Assembly (NCBI RefSeq): GCF_009908285.1
Contig: NZ_JAAARM010000004.1
Coordinates: forward strand, 272,012 to 336,011
Reading direction: 5' to 3'
Origin: Pseudomonas sp. Fl4BN1
GTDB lineage: Bacteria; Pseudomonadota; Gammaproteobacteria; Pseudomonadales; Pseudomonadaceae
DNA: 64,000 nt
Shown piece by piece: positions 1-8,986 of the stretch. The position numbers and the translations under genes were made by a program. Within the stretch, counting starts at the first letter, position 1, and each line of letters starts with the position of its first letter. The notes below the pieces were generated by a model that saw only the letters and a program-made list of their open reading frames with translations, did no database searches and was not told where the DNA came from.

Positions 1-998
1 GCACGTGACCCGCGCTCGCCGTCCTGACGGGCCGCAGGCTTGCGCCCTGGGCGCTCGCCTTCGATCTGCGGCTCACGGGGGGCACGCGATGTGGTTGGGG
101 TGCCGTTGGCCGGACGCAGGGTGCGCACACGCTCGCTCTTGCCCACTGGACGCGAAGATTTACGCTGCATGCGCTCCAGCTTGTCCTTGGACTTGGCGTT
201 GAGTTGCGGCATCGCCACAGGAGTCAAGCCAACCTCAGCACTGAGGATGTCGACTTCGTACTGGCTCATTTCGCGCCAGCGGCCCATGGGCAGGTCGGAG
301 TTGAGGAATACCGGGCCGAAGCGCACGCGCTTCAGGCGGCTGACCACCAGGCCCTGGGACTCCCACAGGCGACGTACTTCACGGTTACGACCTTCCATCA
401 CCACGCAGTGGTACCAGTGGTTGAAACCTTCGCCACCGGGCGCCTGCTTGATGTCGGTGAACTTGGCCGGGCCGTCTTCGAGCATGACGCCAGCCTTGAG
501 GCGCTCAATCATCTCGTCGTCGACTTCACCACGCACGCGCACGGCGTACTCACGGTCCATTTCATAGGACGGGTGCATCAGGCGGTTGGCCAACTCACCG
601 TCGGTGGTGAACATCAGCAAACCGGTGGTGTTGATGTCCAGGCGGCCGATATTGATCCAGCGGCCTTCTTTCGGGCGCGGCAGCTTGTCGAACACGGTCG
701 GACGGCCTTCCGGGTCGTCACGGGTGCAGATCTCGCCGTCGGGCTTGTTGTACATGATCACGCGGCGTACCGATTCGGCAGCCTCTTCGCGCTTGATCAC
801 CTTGCCATCGATGGAAATCGCGTCATGCAGGTCGACGCGCAGGCCCAGGGTGGCCTCTTTGCCGTTGACCTTGATGCGGCCCTGGCTGATCCAGGACTCG
901 ACGTCGCGGCGCGAGCCGACGCCGATGCGGGCGAGGACTTTCTGCAGTTTCTCGCCGGCTGGACGGATTTCCTGGTCGTTCTGATCGGTATCGCTCAT
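1..998 (-). CDS. rluB: 23S rRNA pseudouridine synthase RluB (3' end outside window)
   Basis: This gene makes the enzyme that isomerises uridine 2605 of 23S rRNA to pseudouridine. Translation from the ATG at 998 gives an N-terminal S4 RNA-binding segment (KLQKVLARIGVGSRRDVE) and then the RsuA/RluB catalytic core with the GRLDINTTGLL motif, whose Asp is the family nucleophile. A strong ribosome binding site (GGAGGTG) lies just before the ATG. The C-terminal part, rich in Arg, Pro and Ser, runs off the left edge without a stop, so the gene is partial here. It is followed upstream by scpB, the usual Pseudomonas order. The family call is secure; the exact target base is by homology. Confidence 0.93.
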   Translation of the reverse strand, partial: MSDTDQNDQEIRPAGEKLQKVLARIGVGSRRDVESWISQGRIKVNGKEATLGLRVDLHDAISIDGKVIKREEAAESVRRVIMYNKPDGEICTRDDPEGRPTVFDKLPRPKEGRWINIGRLDINTTGLLMFTTDGELANRLMHPSYEMDREYAVRVRGEVDDEMIERLKAGVMLEDGPAKFTDIKQAPGGEGFNHWYHCVVMEGRNREVRRLWESQGLVVSRLKRVRFGPVFLNSDLPMGRWREMSQYEVDILSAEVGLTPVAMPQLNAKSKDKLERMQRKSSRPVGKSERVRTLRPANGTPTTSRAPREPQIEGERPGRKPAARQDGERGSR

Positions 999-1191
999 CT
1001 GGGCACCTCCCGGTGTGTCGCTTCAGGCTTGAGTAGCCTGAAGGGTAAAAAACAGAGTCTGTGGCGAAGGGATCGCCAAAGGGTCGCGAATCATACGCTC
1101 ATGGCGGCGGTTGCGCATCACAGACTAGTCGATAAGTCGCGACCCAGGCTTTTTTCCGCCAATCTGTGGCGTCATCTGTGGCGCCAATCCC

Positions 1192-1285
1192 TGTAGGAGC
1201 CGGCTTGCCGGCGAAGGGGGCGAAGGGGGGCTTGAGCCTTGTGGTGAGGCGGCTGACGCCTTCGCTGGCAAGCCAGCTCCTACAC
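1192..1285. repeat. Inverted pair of REP sequences (REPIN)
   Basis: Two copies of the Pseudomonas REP core face each other: TGTAGGAGCCGGCTTGCCGG at the left and its near-complement ending GCCAGCTCCTACA at the right. About 50 bp separate them. This doublet is the normal form of such elements and would fold into a long hairpin. It lies in the 305-bp gap between scpB and rluB; nothing else is evident there. Confidence 0.85.
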
Positions 1286-1303
1286 AAGCTGGCCTCTTGC
1301 GGG

Positions 1304-2365
1304 TCAGTCGTCCAGCAGGCGGCGCTCACTCTCGATGGCCTCGGCCAGTGCCAGGGCTTCAGCCTCTTCTTCACTCAACTCGGCGGCTGCCGGCTCCAGC
1401 GCAGCCACGGCGGCCAACAACCTGGCCCGGGCCTCGGCCACCCCGAGCACATCGTCCTCAGCTTCCACCGGCGACTCATCCTCAGGCTCGATCGCAGCGT
1501 CGGCTACCTCATCCTGATCGTCTTCCGGCCACCGGCTTGCCTCGTACTCGTCCGACAGCGACGGCAAGGATAAGGCGACGCCATCATCGACCATTGCCTG
1601 GGGCTTCAGCTGCGGCTCGACAGCGAGATCATCCACCGCATCCGGCGCGCCCTCACGGTGCAGGTCGTCGAAGTCGGTCTTGATCCCCTCCTCCATCGAG
1701 TCCAGCTCCAGCAGCAAGGTGTGGAAGCTGGTTTCCTCCTTGGGCTCTTCCGGTTCGGCGCTGGCGTCGGCCAGTTGCTGCAGGTGCTCGGGCACCGGAA
1801 CGTCGTCGAACTCCAGTACCGGCTCGACCTCGATCTCGCGAAGCTCGGCCAGGGGTGGCAGGTCGTCGAGGTTCTTCAGGTTGAAGTGATCGAGAAAAGC
1901 CTTGGTGGTGGCGAACATCGCCGGCTTGCCCGGCACGTCGCGATAGCCCACCACACGAATCCACTCGCGCTCCAGCAGGGTCTTGACGATGTGGCTGTTG
2001 ACCGCCACGCCGCGCACATCCTCGATCTCGCCCCGAGTGATGGGCTGGCGGTAGGCGATCAGGGCCATGGTCTCCAGCATGGCGCGGGAATAACGCTGGG
2101 GCCGCTCTTCCCACAAGCGCCCCACCCAAGGGGAGAATTTCTCGCGGATCTGCAGGCGATACCCCGAAGCCACTTCCTTGAGCTCAAAGGCGCGCCCCTC
2201 GCAGGACTTGCCGAGCAGGGTCAGGGCCTTCTTGAAAACCGCCGGATCCGGCCGTTCGGCTTCTTCGAAGAGCTCGAACAGGCGTTCCAGGGACTGGGGT
2301 TTTCCCGAGGCCAACAGAAAGGCTTCGAGCAGGGACGCCAGCTCGCGGGGTTCATTCAAATTCAT
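1304..2365 (-). CDS. scpB: Segregation and condensation protein B
   Basis: ScpB is the winged-helix subunit of the Smc-ScpA-ScpB condensin and acts as a dimer on ScpA. Residues about 1-190 match the family, including the motif MALIAYRQPITRGEIEDVRG. The protein is 353 residues, well over the roughly 200 of the minimal family. The extra 150 or so residues form a very acidic, probably disordered tail rich in Glu, Asp and Ala. The gene follows scpA after only 12 bp, so the two are surely co-transcribed, with rluB next. Start is the ATG at 2365. Confidence 0.92.
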   Translation of the reverse strand: MNLNEPRELASLLEAFLLASGKPQSLERLFELFEEAERPDPAVFKKALTLLGKSCEGRAFELKEVASGYRLQIREKFSPWVGRLWEERPQRYSRAMLETMALIAYRQPITRGEIEDVRGVAVNSHIVKTLLEREWIRVVGYRDVPGKPAMFATTKAFLDHFNLKNLDDLPPLAELREIEVEPVLEFDDVPVPEHLQQLADASAEPEEPKEETSFHTLLLELDSMEEGIKTDFDDLHREGAPDAVDDLAVEPQLKPQAMVDDGVALSLPSLSDEYEASRWPEDDQDEVADAAIEPEDESPVEAEDDVLGVAEARARLLAAVAALEPAAAELSEEEAEALALAEAIESERRLLDD

Positions 2366-2377
2366 GATTTAAGCTCG

Positions 2378-3196
2378 TTATTCGGCTCGCGCCCGTACAT
2401 GGATGGCCGCAAAGGGCTCATTCTGCACCAGCTCGACCAGGGATTCCTTGACCAGTTCGAGGATCGCCATGAAAGTCACCACCACACCCAGGCGCCCTTC
2501 TTCAGCGGTGAACAACTCGACAAAGGGTACGAAACCGCCCCCCTTGAGCCGCTCCAGTACATCGCTCATGCGCTCGCGAGTGGACAGGGCCTCGCGGCTG
2601 ACCTGATGGCTTTCGAACATGTCGCCTCGACGCAGAACTTCGGCCATGGACATCAGCAACTCTTCCAGGGCGACATCCGGCAACAGCTTGCGCGCCCGGG
2701 CCTCTGGCGCATCAAGCTTGGGCACCACCACGTCACGGCCAACCCGACTCAGGCCGTCGATGCCTTCGGCGGCAGCCTTGAAGCGCTCGTACTCTTGCAG
2801 ACGGCGGATCAGTTCAGCCCGAGGGTCATCCTCTTCCTGCTCGACCTCGGCGGAACGCGGCAAGAGCATCCGCGACTTGATCTCGGCCAGCATCGCCGCC
2901 ATCACCAGGTACTCGGCGGCCAGCTCCAGGCGCACGGACTGCATCAACTCCACATAGCCCATGTACTGGCGAGTGATTTCCGCCACCGGAATGTCGAGGA
3001 TGTTGATGTTCTGCTTGCGGATCAGGTACAGCAACAGGTCCAGCGGGCCTTCGAAAGCTTCGAGGAAGACTTCCAGGGCATCCGGGGGGATGTACAGGTC
3101 CAGGGGCATTTCCATCACCGCCTGGCCGTAGACCATGGCGAATGGCAACTCCTGCTGGGCGCCGGCCTGCTCGTCGACGGTTTCTACTGCGGACAT
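2378..3196 (-). CDS. scpA: Segregation and condensation protein A
   Basis: ScpA is the kleisin that bridges the Smc heads in bacterial condensin. The 272-residue product carries the kleisin signature FEGPLDLLLYLIRKQNINILDIPV near residues 48-71 and a C-terminal winged-helix region. About 20 residues before the core are Glu/Gln-rich and less conserved. The start codon abuts the end of the yciO gene (3197), so translation is probably coupled. It is transcribed with scpB and rluB. Confidence 0.92.
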   Translation of the reverse strand: MSAVETVDEQAGAQQELPFAMVYGQAVMEMPLDLYIPPDALEVFLEAFEGPLDLLLYLIRKQNINILDIPVAEITRQYMGYVELMQSVRLELAAEYLVMAAMLAEIKSRMLLPRSAEVEQEEDDPRAELIRRLQEYERFKAAAEGIDGLSRVGRDVVVPKLDAPEARARKLLPDVALEELLMSMAEVLRRGDMFESHQVSREALSTRERMSDVLERLKGGGFVPFVELFTAEEGRLGVVVTFMAILELVKESLVELVQNEPFAAIHVRARAE

Positions 3197-3826
3197 CTAG
3201 GCCTCGACCATGAACGGCGCAGGATCGCCGCAACCCGCACGGATCAGCTCAGGTTCACCATCGGCAAGACTGATCACCGTGGAGGACTCGGTGCTGCCAA
3301 AGCCGCCGTCAATGATCAGGTCAACCTGATGCTCCAGCAGTTGGCGCATTTCATAGGGGTCGCTGAGGGCTTCGGTATCGCCAGGCATGATCAGACTGAC
3401 ACTCATCAGCGGCTCGCCGAGCTCGGCCAGCAGCGCCAGGGCGATTGGATTGCTCGGCACCCGCAGGCCGATGGTGCGGCGCTTGGGATGCAGCAGCAAA
3501 CGCGGCACTTCGCGGGTGGCATTGAGGATGAAGGTGTACGGACCCGGCACATGCGCCTTGAGCAGGCGGAACGTACCGGTATCGATCTTGGCAAACAGGC
3601 CCAACTGCGAAAGGTCGCTGCAGATCAACGCGAAGTTGTGCTTGTCGTCCAACTGGCGCAAGCGCCGCACCCTCTCGATCGCACCCTTGTCGCCCATCTG
3701 GCAACCGACGGCGTATGAAGAGTCCGTGGGATAGATCACCACGCCACCGCCGCGAATAATCTCGACGGCCTGCTTGATCAGGCGCGGCTGCGGGTTTTCC
3801 GGGTGGATCTGGAAAAATTGACTCAC
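3197..3826 (-). CDS. yciO: YciO/Sua5/YrdC-family protein (threonylcarbamoyl-AMP synthase-like)
   Basis: The 209-residue product begins with SQFFQIHPENPQ and matches E. coli YciO along its length, including YPTDSSYAVGC and KRRTIGLRVPSNPIA. YciO belongs to the YrdC/Sua5 fold that binds ATP and L-threonine. TsaC and Sua5 members make threonylcarbamoyl-AMP for tRNA t6A37; YciO itself is only weakly active or of uncertain role. I chose the GTG at 3826 because the protein then starts exactly like E. coli YciO. The open frame extends to 4030 but would run into the PHP gene. It sits between scpA and the PHP gene, as in many gammaproteobacteria. Confidence 0.88.
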   Translation of the reverse strand: MSQFFQIHPENPQPRLIKQAVEIIRGGGVVIYPTDSSYAVGCQMGDKGAIERVRRLRQLDDKHNFALICSDLSQLGLFAKIDTGTFRLLKAHVPGPYTFILNATREVPRLLLHPKRRTIGLRVPSNPIALALLAELGEPLMSVSLIMPGDTEALSDPYEMRQLLEHQVDLIIDGGFGSTESSTVISLADGEPELIRAGCGDPAPFMVEA

Positions 3827-3839
3827 TGTCTCTACCTGT

Positions 3840-4700
3840 TCAGGCGGCAATAATTGGGTCATGTTTGAACCGACACCATAGCGGCGGCAAGTCCTCCGGA
3901 ACCGGGCGATATTCGCCGATCTCGGACCAGCCTCCTGGACCATGAAAGTCACTGCCGGCGCTGACCAGCAGTCCGAATTCACGAGCAAGGATAGCCAAAC
4001 TGCCCACTTGCTCTGCAGGTTGGTGGCCATTGACCACTTCTATGGCATGACCACCGGCTTGAATATAGTCGGCAATCAGCCGGCGACGCTTGCTGCGGGT
4101 GAAATCGTAATGCCAGGGATGGGCCAGGCTGACCCAGGCACCCGCCTCGCGTAGCGTGGCCACGGTCTCTTCCAGGGTCGGCCAGTGCTGCTTGACGTCC
4201 CCCAGCTTGCCGGCGCCCAGCCATTTGCGGAACGCTTCGGCACGGTCCTTCACAAAACCGGCGCGCACCAGGTAGTCGGCAAAGTGCGGCCGCGCCGGTG
4301 CATTGCCGCTGTCGCCGAGTTCCTGCTGGATCGCCCGGGCACCTTCCAACGCTCCCGGCATCCCCTTGAGGGCCAACTTGCGGCTTATTTCCTCGGAGCG
4401 CAGCCAGCGTCCGTCGTGCAATTTGGCAATGGCCTGCACCAGCGCCGGGGCCTGAGTGTCGAAACCGTAGCCCAGGACATGGATGGTCGCGCCGCCCCAG
4501 GTACAGGACAACTCAACGCCGTTGACCAACTGCATGCCCAGGGCGTTCGCCGCTTGGCGGGCCTCAGCCAGGCCTTCGAGGGTGTCATGATCGGTCAGGG
4601 CCAGGACTCGCACGCCTCGCTCAAACGCCCGCGCAACCAGAACCGCGGGCGCCAGGGCGCCGTCGGAAGCCGTGCTATGGCAGTGCAAATCAACATTCAC
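3840..4700 (-). CDS. rnm: PHP-domain 5'-3' exoribonuclease (RNase AM / YciV family)
   Basis: The PHP metal-binding motifs are all visible: [27 protein letters not shown] and [16 protein letters not shown]. The family includes E. coli YciV (RNase AM, TrpH-like), which matures the 5' ends of 23S and other rRNAs and degrades short RNAs and 3',5'-pAp. The start is uncertain. A GTG at 4700 gives VNVDLHCH, the usual N-terminus, while an upstream TTG at 4742 would add 14 residues; neither has a strong ribosome binding site. It is divergent from yciB and probably co-transcribed with yciO. The symbol is by homology. Confidence 0.82.
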   Translation of the reverse strand: MNVDLHCHSTASDGALAPAVLVARAFERGVRVLALTDHDTLEGLAEARQAANALGMQLVNGVELSCTWGGATIHVLGYGFDTQAPALVQAIAKLHDGRWLRSEEISRKLALKGMPGALEGARAIQQELGDSGNAPARPHFADYLVRAGFVKDRAEAFRKWLGAGKLGDVKQHWPTLEETVATLREAGAWVSLAHPWHYDFTRSKRRRLIADYIQAGGHAIEVVNGHQPAEQVGSLAILAREFGLLVSAGSDFHGPGGWSEIGEYRPVPEDLPPLWCRFKHDPIIAA

Positions 4701-4787
4701 AGGACGATAAAACCTCAAGTCAGCTGGCGCTTTCGCTACCAAGGATGTTTGTTATTATGCCGCCACATCCTGCTTCTGGCTGCCACT

Positions 4788-5384
4788 GTGAAACAATTCA
4801 TCGACTTCATCCCGCTGTTCCTGTTTTTCATCGTCTACAAAATCGATCCCCGCGTCGTCGACCTTGCCGGTCACGAAGTCACTGTGGGCGGCATCTACAG
4901 CGCCACGGCGGTGCTGATCATCAGCTCCCTGGTGGTCTATGGCGCACTGTTCATTTCCCAGCGCAGGCTGGAAAAAAGCCAGTGGCTGACCCTGATCGCC
5001 TGCCTGGTCTTCGGCAGCCTGACCCTGGCCTTCCACAGCGAAACCTTCCTCAAGTGGAAGGCCCCGGTGGTCAACTGGCTATTCGCCCTGGCCTTCATCG
5101 GCAGCCATTTCATCGGTGACCGCCTGCTGATAAAGCGCATCATGGGCCACGCCCTGACCCTGCCGGATCCGGTGTGGACCCGCCTGAACATCGCCTGGAT
5201 CGCCTTCTTCCTGTTTTGCGGTGCCGCCAACCTGTTCGTTGCCTTTACCTTCCAGAGCATCTGGGTCGACTTCAAGGTCTTCGGCAGCCTGGGCATGACC
5301 GTACTGTTCCTGGTGGGCCAGGGCATCTACCTGTCGCGCCACCTGCATGACACCGATCCCACTACCCCGAAAGCCGAGGACTGA
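4788..5384 (+). CDS. yciB: Septation / inner membrane protein YciB (IspZ family)
   Basis: A 198-residue multi-spanning membrane protein starting [18 protein letters not shown], the hallmark N-terminus of YciB/IspZ (intracellular septation protein A). It contains about five hydrophobic spans and the conserved [11 protein letters not shown] and IGDRLLIKR segments. It is linked in the literature to cell-envelope maintenance and division. Start is the GTG at 4788; the frame is open far upstream, but only this start gives the family N-terminus. The stop is one base before the ATG of the yciI-like gene, so the two form an operon. Confidence 0.92.
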   Translation: MKQFIDFIPLFLFFIVYKIDPRVVDLAGHEVTVGGIYSATAVLIISSLVVYGALFISQRRLEKSQWLTLIACLVFGSLTLAFHSETFLKWKAPVVNWLFALAFIGSHFIGDRLLIKRIMGHALTLPDPVWTRLNIAWIAFFLFCGAANLFVAFTFQSIWVDFKVFGSLGMTVLFLVGQGIYLSRHLHDTDPTTPKAED

Positions 5385-5385
5385 C

Positions 5386-5685
5386 ATGCTTTACGCAATC
5401 ATTGCCACAGACGTCGCCAACTCCCTGGAAAACCGCCTGGCCGCGCGCCCGGCGCACCTGGAGCGCCTGCAGCAACTCCAAGCCGAGGGGCGCGTGGTAT
5501 TGGCCGGCCCACACCCGGCCGTGGACAGCAATGATCCTGGCGCAGCCGGTTTCAGTGGCAGCCTGATTGTCGCCCAGTTCGACTCCCTGGGCGCTGCCCA
5601 GGCCTGGGCCGACGCCGACCCTTATGTAGCTGCCGGCGTCTACGCCAGCGTGCTGGTCAAACCGTTCAAGCAAGTCCTGCCGTAA
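5386..5685 (+). CDS. yciI: YciI family protein
   Basis: A 99-residue dimeric alpha/beta-barrel (YCII-like) protein starting [17 protein letters not shown], with the conserved R-x-x-H (RPAHLERLQ) and D-PY ([10 protein letters not shown]) motifs. The His-Asp pair is thought to be catalytic in the family, but the substrate of the stand-alone form is unknown. The ATG at 5386 follows the yciB stop directly, so translation is coupled. Confidence 0.88.
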   Translation: MLYAIIATDVANSLENRLAARPAHLERLQQLQAEGRVVLAGPHPAVDSNDPGAAGFSGSLIVAQFDSLGAAQAWADADPYVAAGVYASVLVKPFKQVLP

Positions 5686-5795
5686 ATCCTCCGAGACGTG
5701 ATGAACCTTCACCGGTCATCACGTTCTCAATCGCTCATTATTCTCGTTTGACGGCCGACAACCTGCCCAACACTCGATTGGAATCAGGAGTTTCG

Positions 5796-6206
5796 ATGCG
5801 CCAAGGTCCGCTGTGCCTGCTGTTGGTCATGTTGTCGATCGGGGCTCCGGCCCTTGCCGAGGAAACTCAGGAATCCGGTCATTCGACGCCGCTCTCCCTG
5901 AGCGCCGGCAGTCAGATCACCGAGTTGCAGCAACGCTTGAAAGAAAGCGAGCGCCTGCGTGATGAATTGAGCAAACAATTGCAAAGTGCCGATGCCGAAC
6001 GGGAAAGCGCCCAGCTGACCCGCTTGCGCCAAGACAATCAGCGCCTCAAGCTACAACTCAAAGAGACCCAGGCCAACCCGGCGCCACCTCTGATGACCGA
6101 CCAGCAACAATGGTTCGTGACCGGCGGCGGAGTGGCCCTCATCGCCCTGCTCTGCGGTATCTTTGCCAGTGGCGGACACCGCAAGCGTCGACAATGGCTA
6201 AATTGA
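5796..6206 (+). CDS. Small membrane-anchored coiled-coil protein upstream of cpxR
   Basis: A 136-residue protein with a cleavable signal peptide (residues about 1-23, ending APALAEE). A coiled coil (about 50-100, heptad-like LKESERLRDELSKQLQ) and one C-terminal transmembrane helix (about 110-127) before GGHRKRR follow. This resembles the C-terminal half of the YgiM/TIGR04211 SH3-domain proteins but has no SH3 domain. Start is the ATG at 5796, preceded by CAGGAG. It lies 7 bp before the cpxR-like gene, so it may belong to that stress module. Function unknown. Confidence 0.72.
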   Translation: MRQGPLCLLLVMLSIGAPALAEETQESGHSTPLSLSAGSQITELQQRLKESERLRDELSKQLQSADAERESAQLTRLRQDNQRLKLQLKETQANPAPPLMTDQQQWFVTGGGVALIALLCGIFASGGHRKRRQWLN

Positions 6207-6213
6207 GTGATTC

Positions 6214-6891
6214 ATGAGCGACCTGTTACTGATTGATGATGACCAGGAGCTGTGCGAGCTCCTGAGCAGTTGGCTGAGCCAGGAAGGCTTTCTGGTGCGG
6301 GCCTGTCACGATGGACTGAGCGCACGCCGGGCGCTGGCCGAGACCGCGCCGGCAGCCGTGGTACTGGACGTGATGTTGCCCGACGGCAGTGGCCTGGAAC
6401 TGCTCAAGCAATTGCGCAACGACCATCCCGACCTGCCGGTGCTGATGCTTTCAGCCCGTGGCGAACCGCTGGACCGCATCCTCGGCCTGGAACTGGGCGC
6501 TGACGACTACCTGGCCAAGCCGTGCGACCCTCGCGAGCTCACCGCCCGCTTGCGTGCCGTGCTGCGCCGCAGCCACCCGGTGGCAACCTCCAGCCAGATG
6601 GAGCTGGGCGACCTGTGCTTCAGCCCGATTCGTGGCGTAGCCACCATTGATGAGCAGGACATAACCCTGACGGTCTCCGAAAGTCGCCTGCTCGAGGCCC
6701 TGCTCAAGCAACCGGGCGAACCCCTGGACAAGCAGGAGCTGGCGCAGATTGCCCTGGGCCGCAAGCTGACCCTGTATGACCGCAGCCTGGACATGCACGT
6801 CAGTAACCTGCGCAAAAAGATCGGCCCCCATCCTGACGGCCGCCCGCGGATCGTTGCCCTGCGCAGCCGCGGCTACTACTACAGCCTGTAA
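6214..6891 (+). CDS. cpxR: OmpR-family response regulator, CpxR-like
   Basis: A 225-residue regulator with a receiver domain (acidic pocket DDD near residues 8-10, phospho-acceptor Asp52 in VVLDVMLPDGSG, conserved Lys in YLAKPCDP). The C-terminal OmpR/PhoB winged helix ends VALRSRGYYYS. The next two genes encode a Spy/CpxP-like protein and a CpxA-like kinase. A CpxR-type box lies between the regulator and the Spy gene (6955-6970). This supports a Cpx envelope-stress regulator that controls its own neighbour. Call by motif and context. Confidence 0.87.
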   Translation: MSDLLLIDDDQELCELLSSWLSQEGFLVRACHDGLSARRALAETAPAAVVLDVMLPDGSGLELLKQLRNDHPDLPVLMLSARGEPLDRILGLELGADDYLAKPCDPRELTARLRAVLRRSHPVATSSQMELGDLCFSPIRGVATIDEQDITLTVSESRLLEALLKQPGEPLDKQELAQIALGRKLTLYDRSLDMHVSNLRKKIGPHPDGRPRIVALRSRGYYYSL

Positions 6892-6954
6892 ACAAACCCT
6901 GGGGCCTGTCTGCGTTACCGCGACGGAAATTTGTCAGGTCCAGGGATTCTTGTC

Positions 6955-6970
6955 TTTACCCAAGCTTTAC
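6955..6970 (-). promoter_or_regulatory. Candidate CpxR box
   Basis: Read on the minus strand the site is GTAAA-N6-GTAAA, the tandem half-site pattern bound by CpxR (GTAAA with a 4-8 base spacer). It sits about 83 bp before the start of the Spy/CpxP-like gene and downstream of the response-regulator gene, where an autoregulated stress promoter would be expected. Confidence 0.62.
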
Positions 6971-7052
6971 CCTCCGCTGACCGCCGCTGACCTTGATCTG
7001 CGTAACCTGAGCTCATCCGGAACTCACCGGGAACGAGACAAGGAGACACACC

Positions 7053-7496
7053 ATGCGCAAGACCCTGATCGCTCTGATGTTCGCCGCCGCTCTGCCGACC
7101 GTGGCCATGGCCATGGCCATGCCTGAAGGCAACGGCCCGATGGGCCCAATGGACGGCCCTCGGCACAGCGAACACATGCGCGGCAAAGGCCTCTTCAGCC
7201 AACTGGACCTGAGCCGCGAGCAGCGCCAGCAGATCGGCAAGCTGATGGGCGAGCAAATGCACGAACGCAAAGCGCTCGTAGAGAAATACCTGGAGAAACT
7301 CTCCCCGGCCGACCAGAAAGCCATGAAAGACGAACAGGCCGCCAAGCAGCAGAAAACCCAGGCCGACATCCGCGCCCTGCTCAAGCCTGACCAGCAGAAA
7401 GAGTTCGACGCCATGGTAAAGAAACAACAGGAACGTCGCGCCGAGTGGGCGCAGTTCAAAGAGTGGAAGGCGCAACAACCGCAAAAAGCGCAATAA
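7053..7496 (+). CDS. Spy/CpxP-family periplasmic chaperone-like protein
   Basis: A 147-residue secreted protein: a signal peptide (residues 1-22, ending VAMAMA), a Met/Gly/Pro-rich linker and an all-helical, highly charged domain. That domain has the LTxxQ-like motif LSREQRQQIGKLMGEQ and a second copy (LSPADQKAM, LLKPDQQKEF). Spy and CpxP are periplasmic chaperones or Cpx inhibitors. The gene is flanked by the regulator and kinase genes. It is preceded by a CpxR box and followed by a terminator-like hairpin, so it can be expressed well above the kinase. Confidence 0.85.
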   Translation: MRKTLIALMFAAALPTVAMAMAMPEGNGPMGPMDGPRHSEHMRGKGLFSQLDLSREQRQQIGKLMGEQMHERKALVEKYLEKLSPADQKAMKDEQAAKQQKTQADIRALLKPDQQKEFDAMVKKQQERRAEWAQFKEWKAQQPQKAQ

Positions 7497-7515
7497 TGTT
7501 TTAGCTTTCACCCCT

Positions 7516-7545
7516 AGCCCAGTGGCCTCCCCCCACTGGGCTTTC
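7516..7545 (+). terminator. Intrinsic terminator/attenuator after the Spy-like gene
   Basis: AGCCCAGTGG and CCACTGGGCT pair around a short C-rich loop and are followed by TTTCT. It separates the Spy-like gene from the kinase gene and probably only partly stops transcription. Confidence 0.65.
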
Positions 7546-7563
7546 TGCGTTCGAGGAGTTCCT

Positions 7564-8904
7564 GTGCGTTCATTGTTCTGGCGCATCCTGGCCAGCTTCT
7601 GGCTGGCCATCACCCTGGTTGCAGGGCTATCGATCCTGCTCGGGCACATGCTCAATCAGGACGCCTGGATTCTCAGTCGTCATCCAGGTCTCAACAGTCT
7701 TGCCGAAGAGTGGACGCAAACCTACGAGACCCAAGGCGAGGACGCCGCCCAGGACATCCTCCAGCAGCGCAAGCGTCAGTACCACATTGACGTGCAGGTA
7801 CTCAACGAGAGCGGGGACCCGGTGGTCCGCGGGACTTTCCCACGCCGCGCCGCGGCGTTCGAGGCCCGGCAGAACAATGACGACCGGCACCTGCCCTGGC
7901 GCCGCCTGACAGCGGAATACACCAGTCCGAAAACCAGTGACACCTACCTGTTCATCTATCGCATCCCACACCCGGAACTGGATGCCTGGCATCGCGACAG
8001 CCTGACCTGGCCCCTCAGTGCCCTGGCCATTGCCCTGGTGGTGCTGACGCTGTTCAGCTTGTTGGTGACGCTGTCCATCACCCGTCCCCTGAGCCGTTTG
8101 CGCGGGGCCGTCCACGACCTGGGCCAGGCCACTTATCAGCAGAACAGCCTGGCGCGCCTGGCCAACCGCCGTGATGAGTTCGGGGTCCTGGCTCGGGACT
8201 TCAATCGCATGGGGTCACGCCTGCAGAGCCTGATCGGTAGCCAACGCCAACTGCTCCGGGATGTTTCCCACGAATTGCGTTCACCCCTGGCGCGCCTGCG
8301 CATCGCCTTGGCGCTGGCGGAGCGGGCTGCTCCCGAAGAGCGGGAAAAACTCTGGCCTCGGCTAACCCGTGAATGTGACCGCCTGGAAGCCCTGATCAGC
8401 GAAATCCTGGTACTGGCCCGCGTCGATGCGGACAATGCCAGTGCCGAAGAAGTCGACCTCAACGCCTTGCTGCTGACCCTGCAAAAAGACGCGCAACTGG
8501 CCTGCCCCGAACAGCCAGTGCAGATCGATGCCCAAGCGCAATTGAGCCTGCGCGGCTGGCCGACCATGCTCGAACGGGCCATGGACAACCTGTTGCGCAA
8601 CGCTCAGCGCTTCAACCCTGTGGGACAACCCATCGAAGTCCTGGCTCAACGCCAGGGCGACAAGATCCTGATCAGCGTGCGTGATCACGGCCCAGGCGTG
8701 GATGCCGAACACCTGAACCAGTTGGGAGAACCCTTCTTCCGCGCGCCGGGACAAAACACATCAGGTCATGGACTGGGACTGGCCATCGCCCGCCGCGCAG
8801 CAGAACGCCATGGCGGCAGCCTGATACTGGCCAATCACAGTCAGAACGGTTTTATCGCGACCCTGGAACTCCCCCTGGTTCCTGGTGCCCTGGCCCCGGT
8901 ATGA
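7564..8904 (+). CDS. cpxA: Sensor histidine kinase, CpxA-like
   Basis: A 446-residue two-transmembrane kinase: helix about 8-28, periplasmic sensor domain, second helix about 155-180, then HAMP (TRPLSRLRGAV). The catalytic core shows the phospho-acceptor His in VSHELRSPLARLR, N box LLRNAQRFN, DHGPGVD and GHGLGLAIARR. Start is the GTG at 7564 with GAGGAG eight bases before it. The kinase pairs with the regulator at 6214. The domain order and Spy-like neighbour support CpxA; the periplasmic domain was not compared in detail. Confidence 0.86.
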   Translation: MRSLFWRILASFWLAITLVAGLSILLGHMLNQDAWILSRHPGLNSLAEEWTQTYETQGEDAAQDILQQRKRQYHIDVQVLNESGDPVVRGTFPRRAAAFEARQNNDDRHLPWRRLTAEYTSPKTSDTYLFIYRIPHPELDAWHRDSLTWPLSALAIALVVLTLFSLLVTLSITRPLSRLRGAVHDLGQATYQQNSLARLANRRDEFGVLARDFNRMGSRLQSLIGSQRQLLRDVSHELRSPLARLRIALALAERAAPEEREKLWPRLTRECDRLEALISEILVLARVDADNASAEEVDLNALLLTLQKDAQLACPEQPVQIDAQAQLSLRGWPTMLERAMDNLLRNAQRFNPVGQPIEVLAQRQGDKILISVRDHGPGVDAEHLNQLGEPFFRAPGQNTSGHGLGLAIARRAAERHGGSLILANHSQNGFIATLELPLVPGALAPV

Positions 8905-8986
8905 ATGCAACATGGGCAAGCCGCCTCTGCCCCATTGAGCAGAAACGGGCTTGCCCACGGTGCAGCCCAAAACCGGGCCGGAATGA

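Noticed and set aside
1658..3718. 686-codon plus-strand frame across scpB, scpA and yciO
   Set aside because: It is the GC-rich shadow of three recognisable minus-strand genes; its translation has no family pattern.
8908..8972. Terminator after cpxA (GGGCAAGCC...GGCTTGCCC)
   Set aside because: The loop is about 30 bases and there is no T tract; a weak structure at most.
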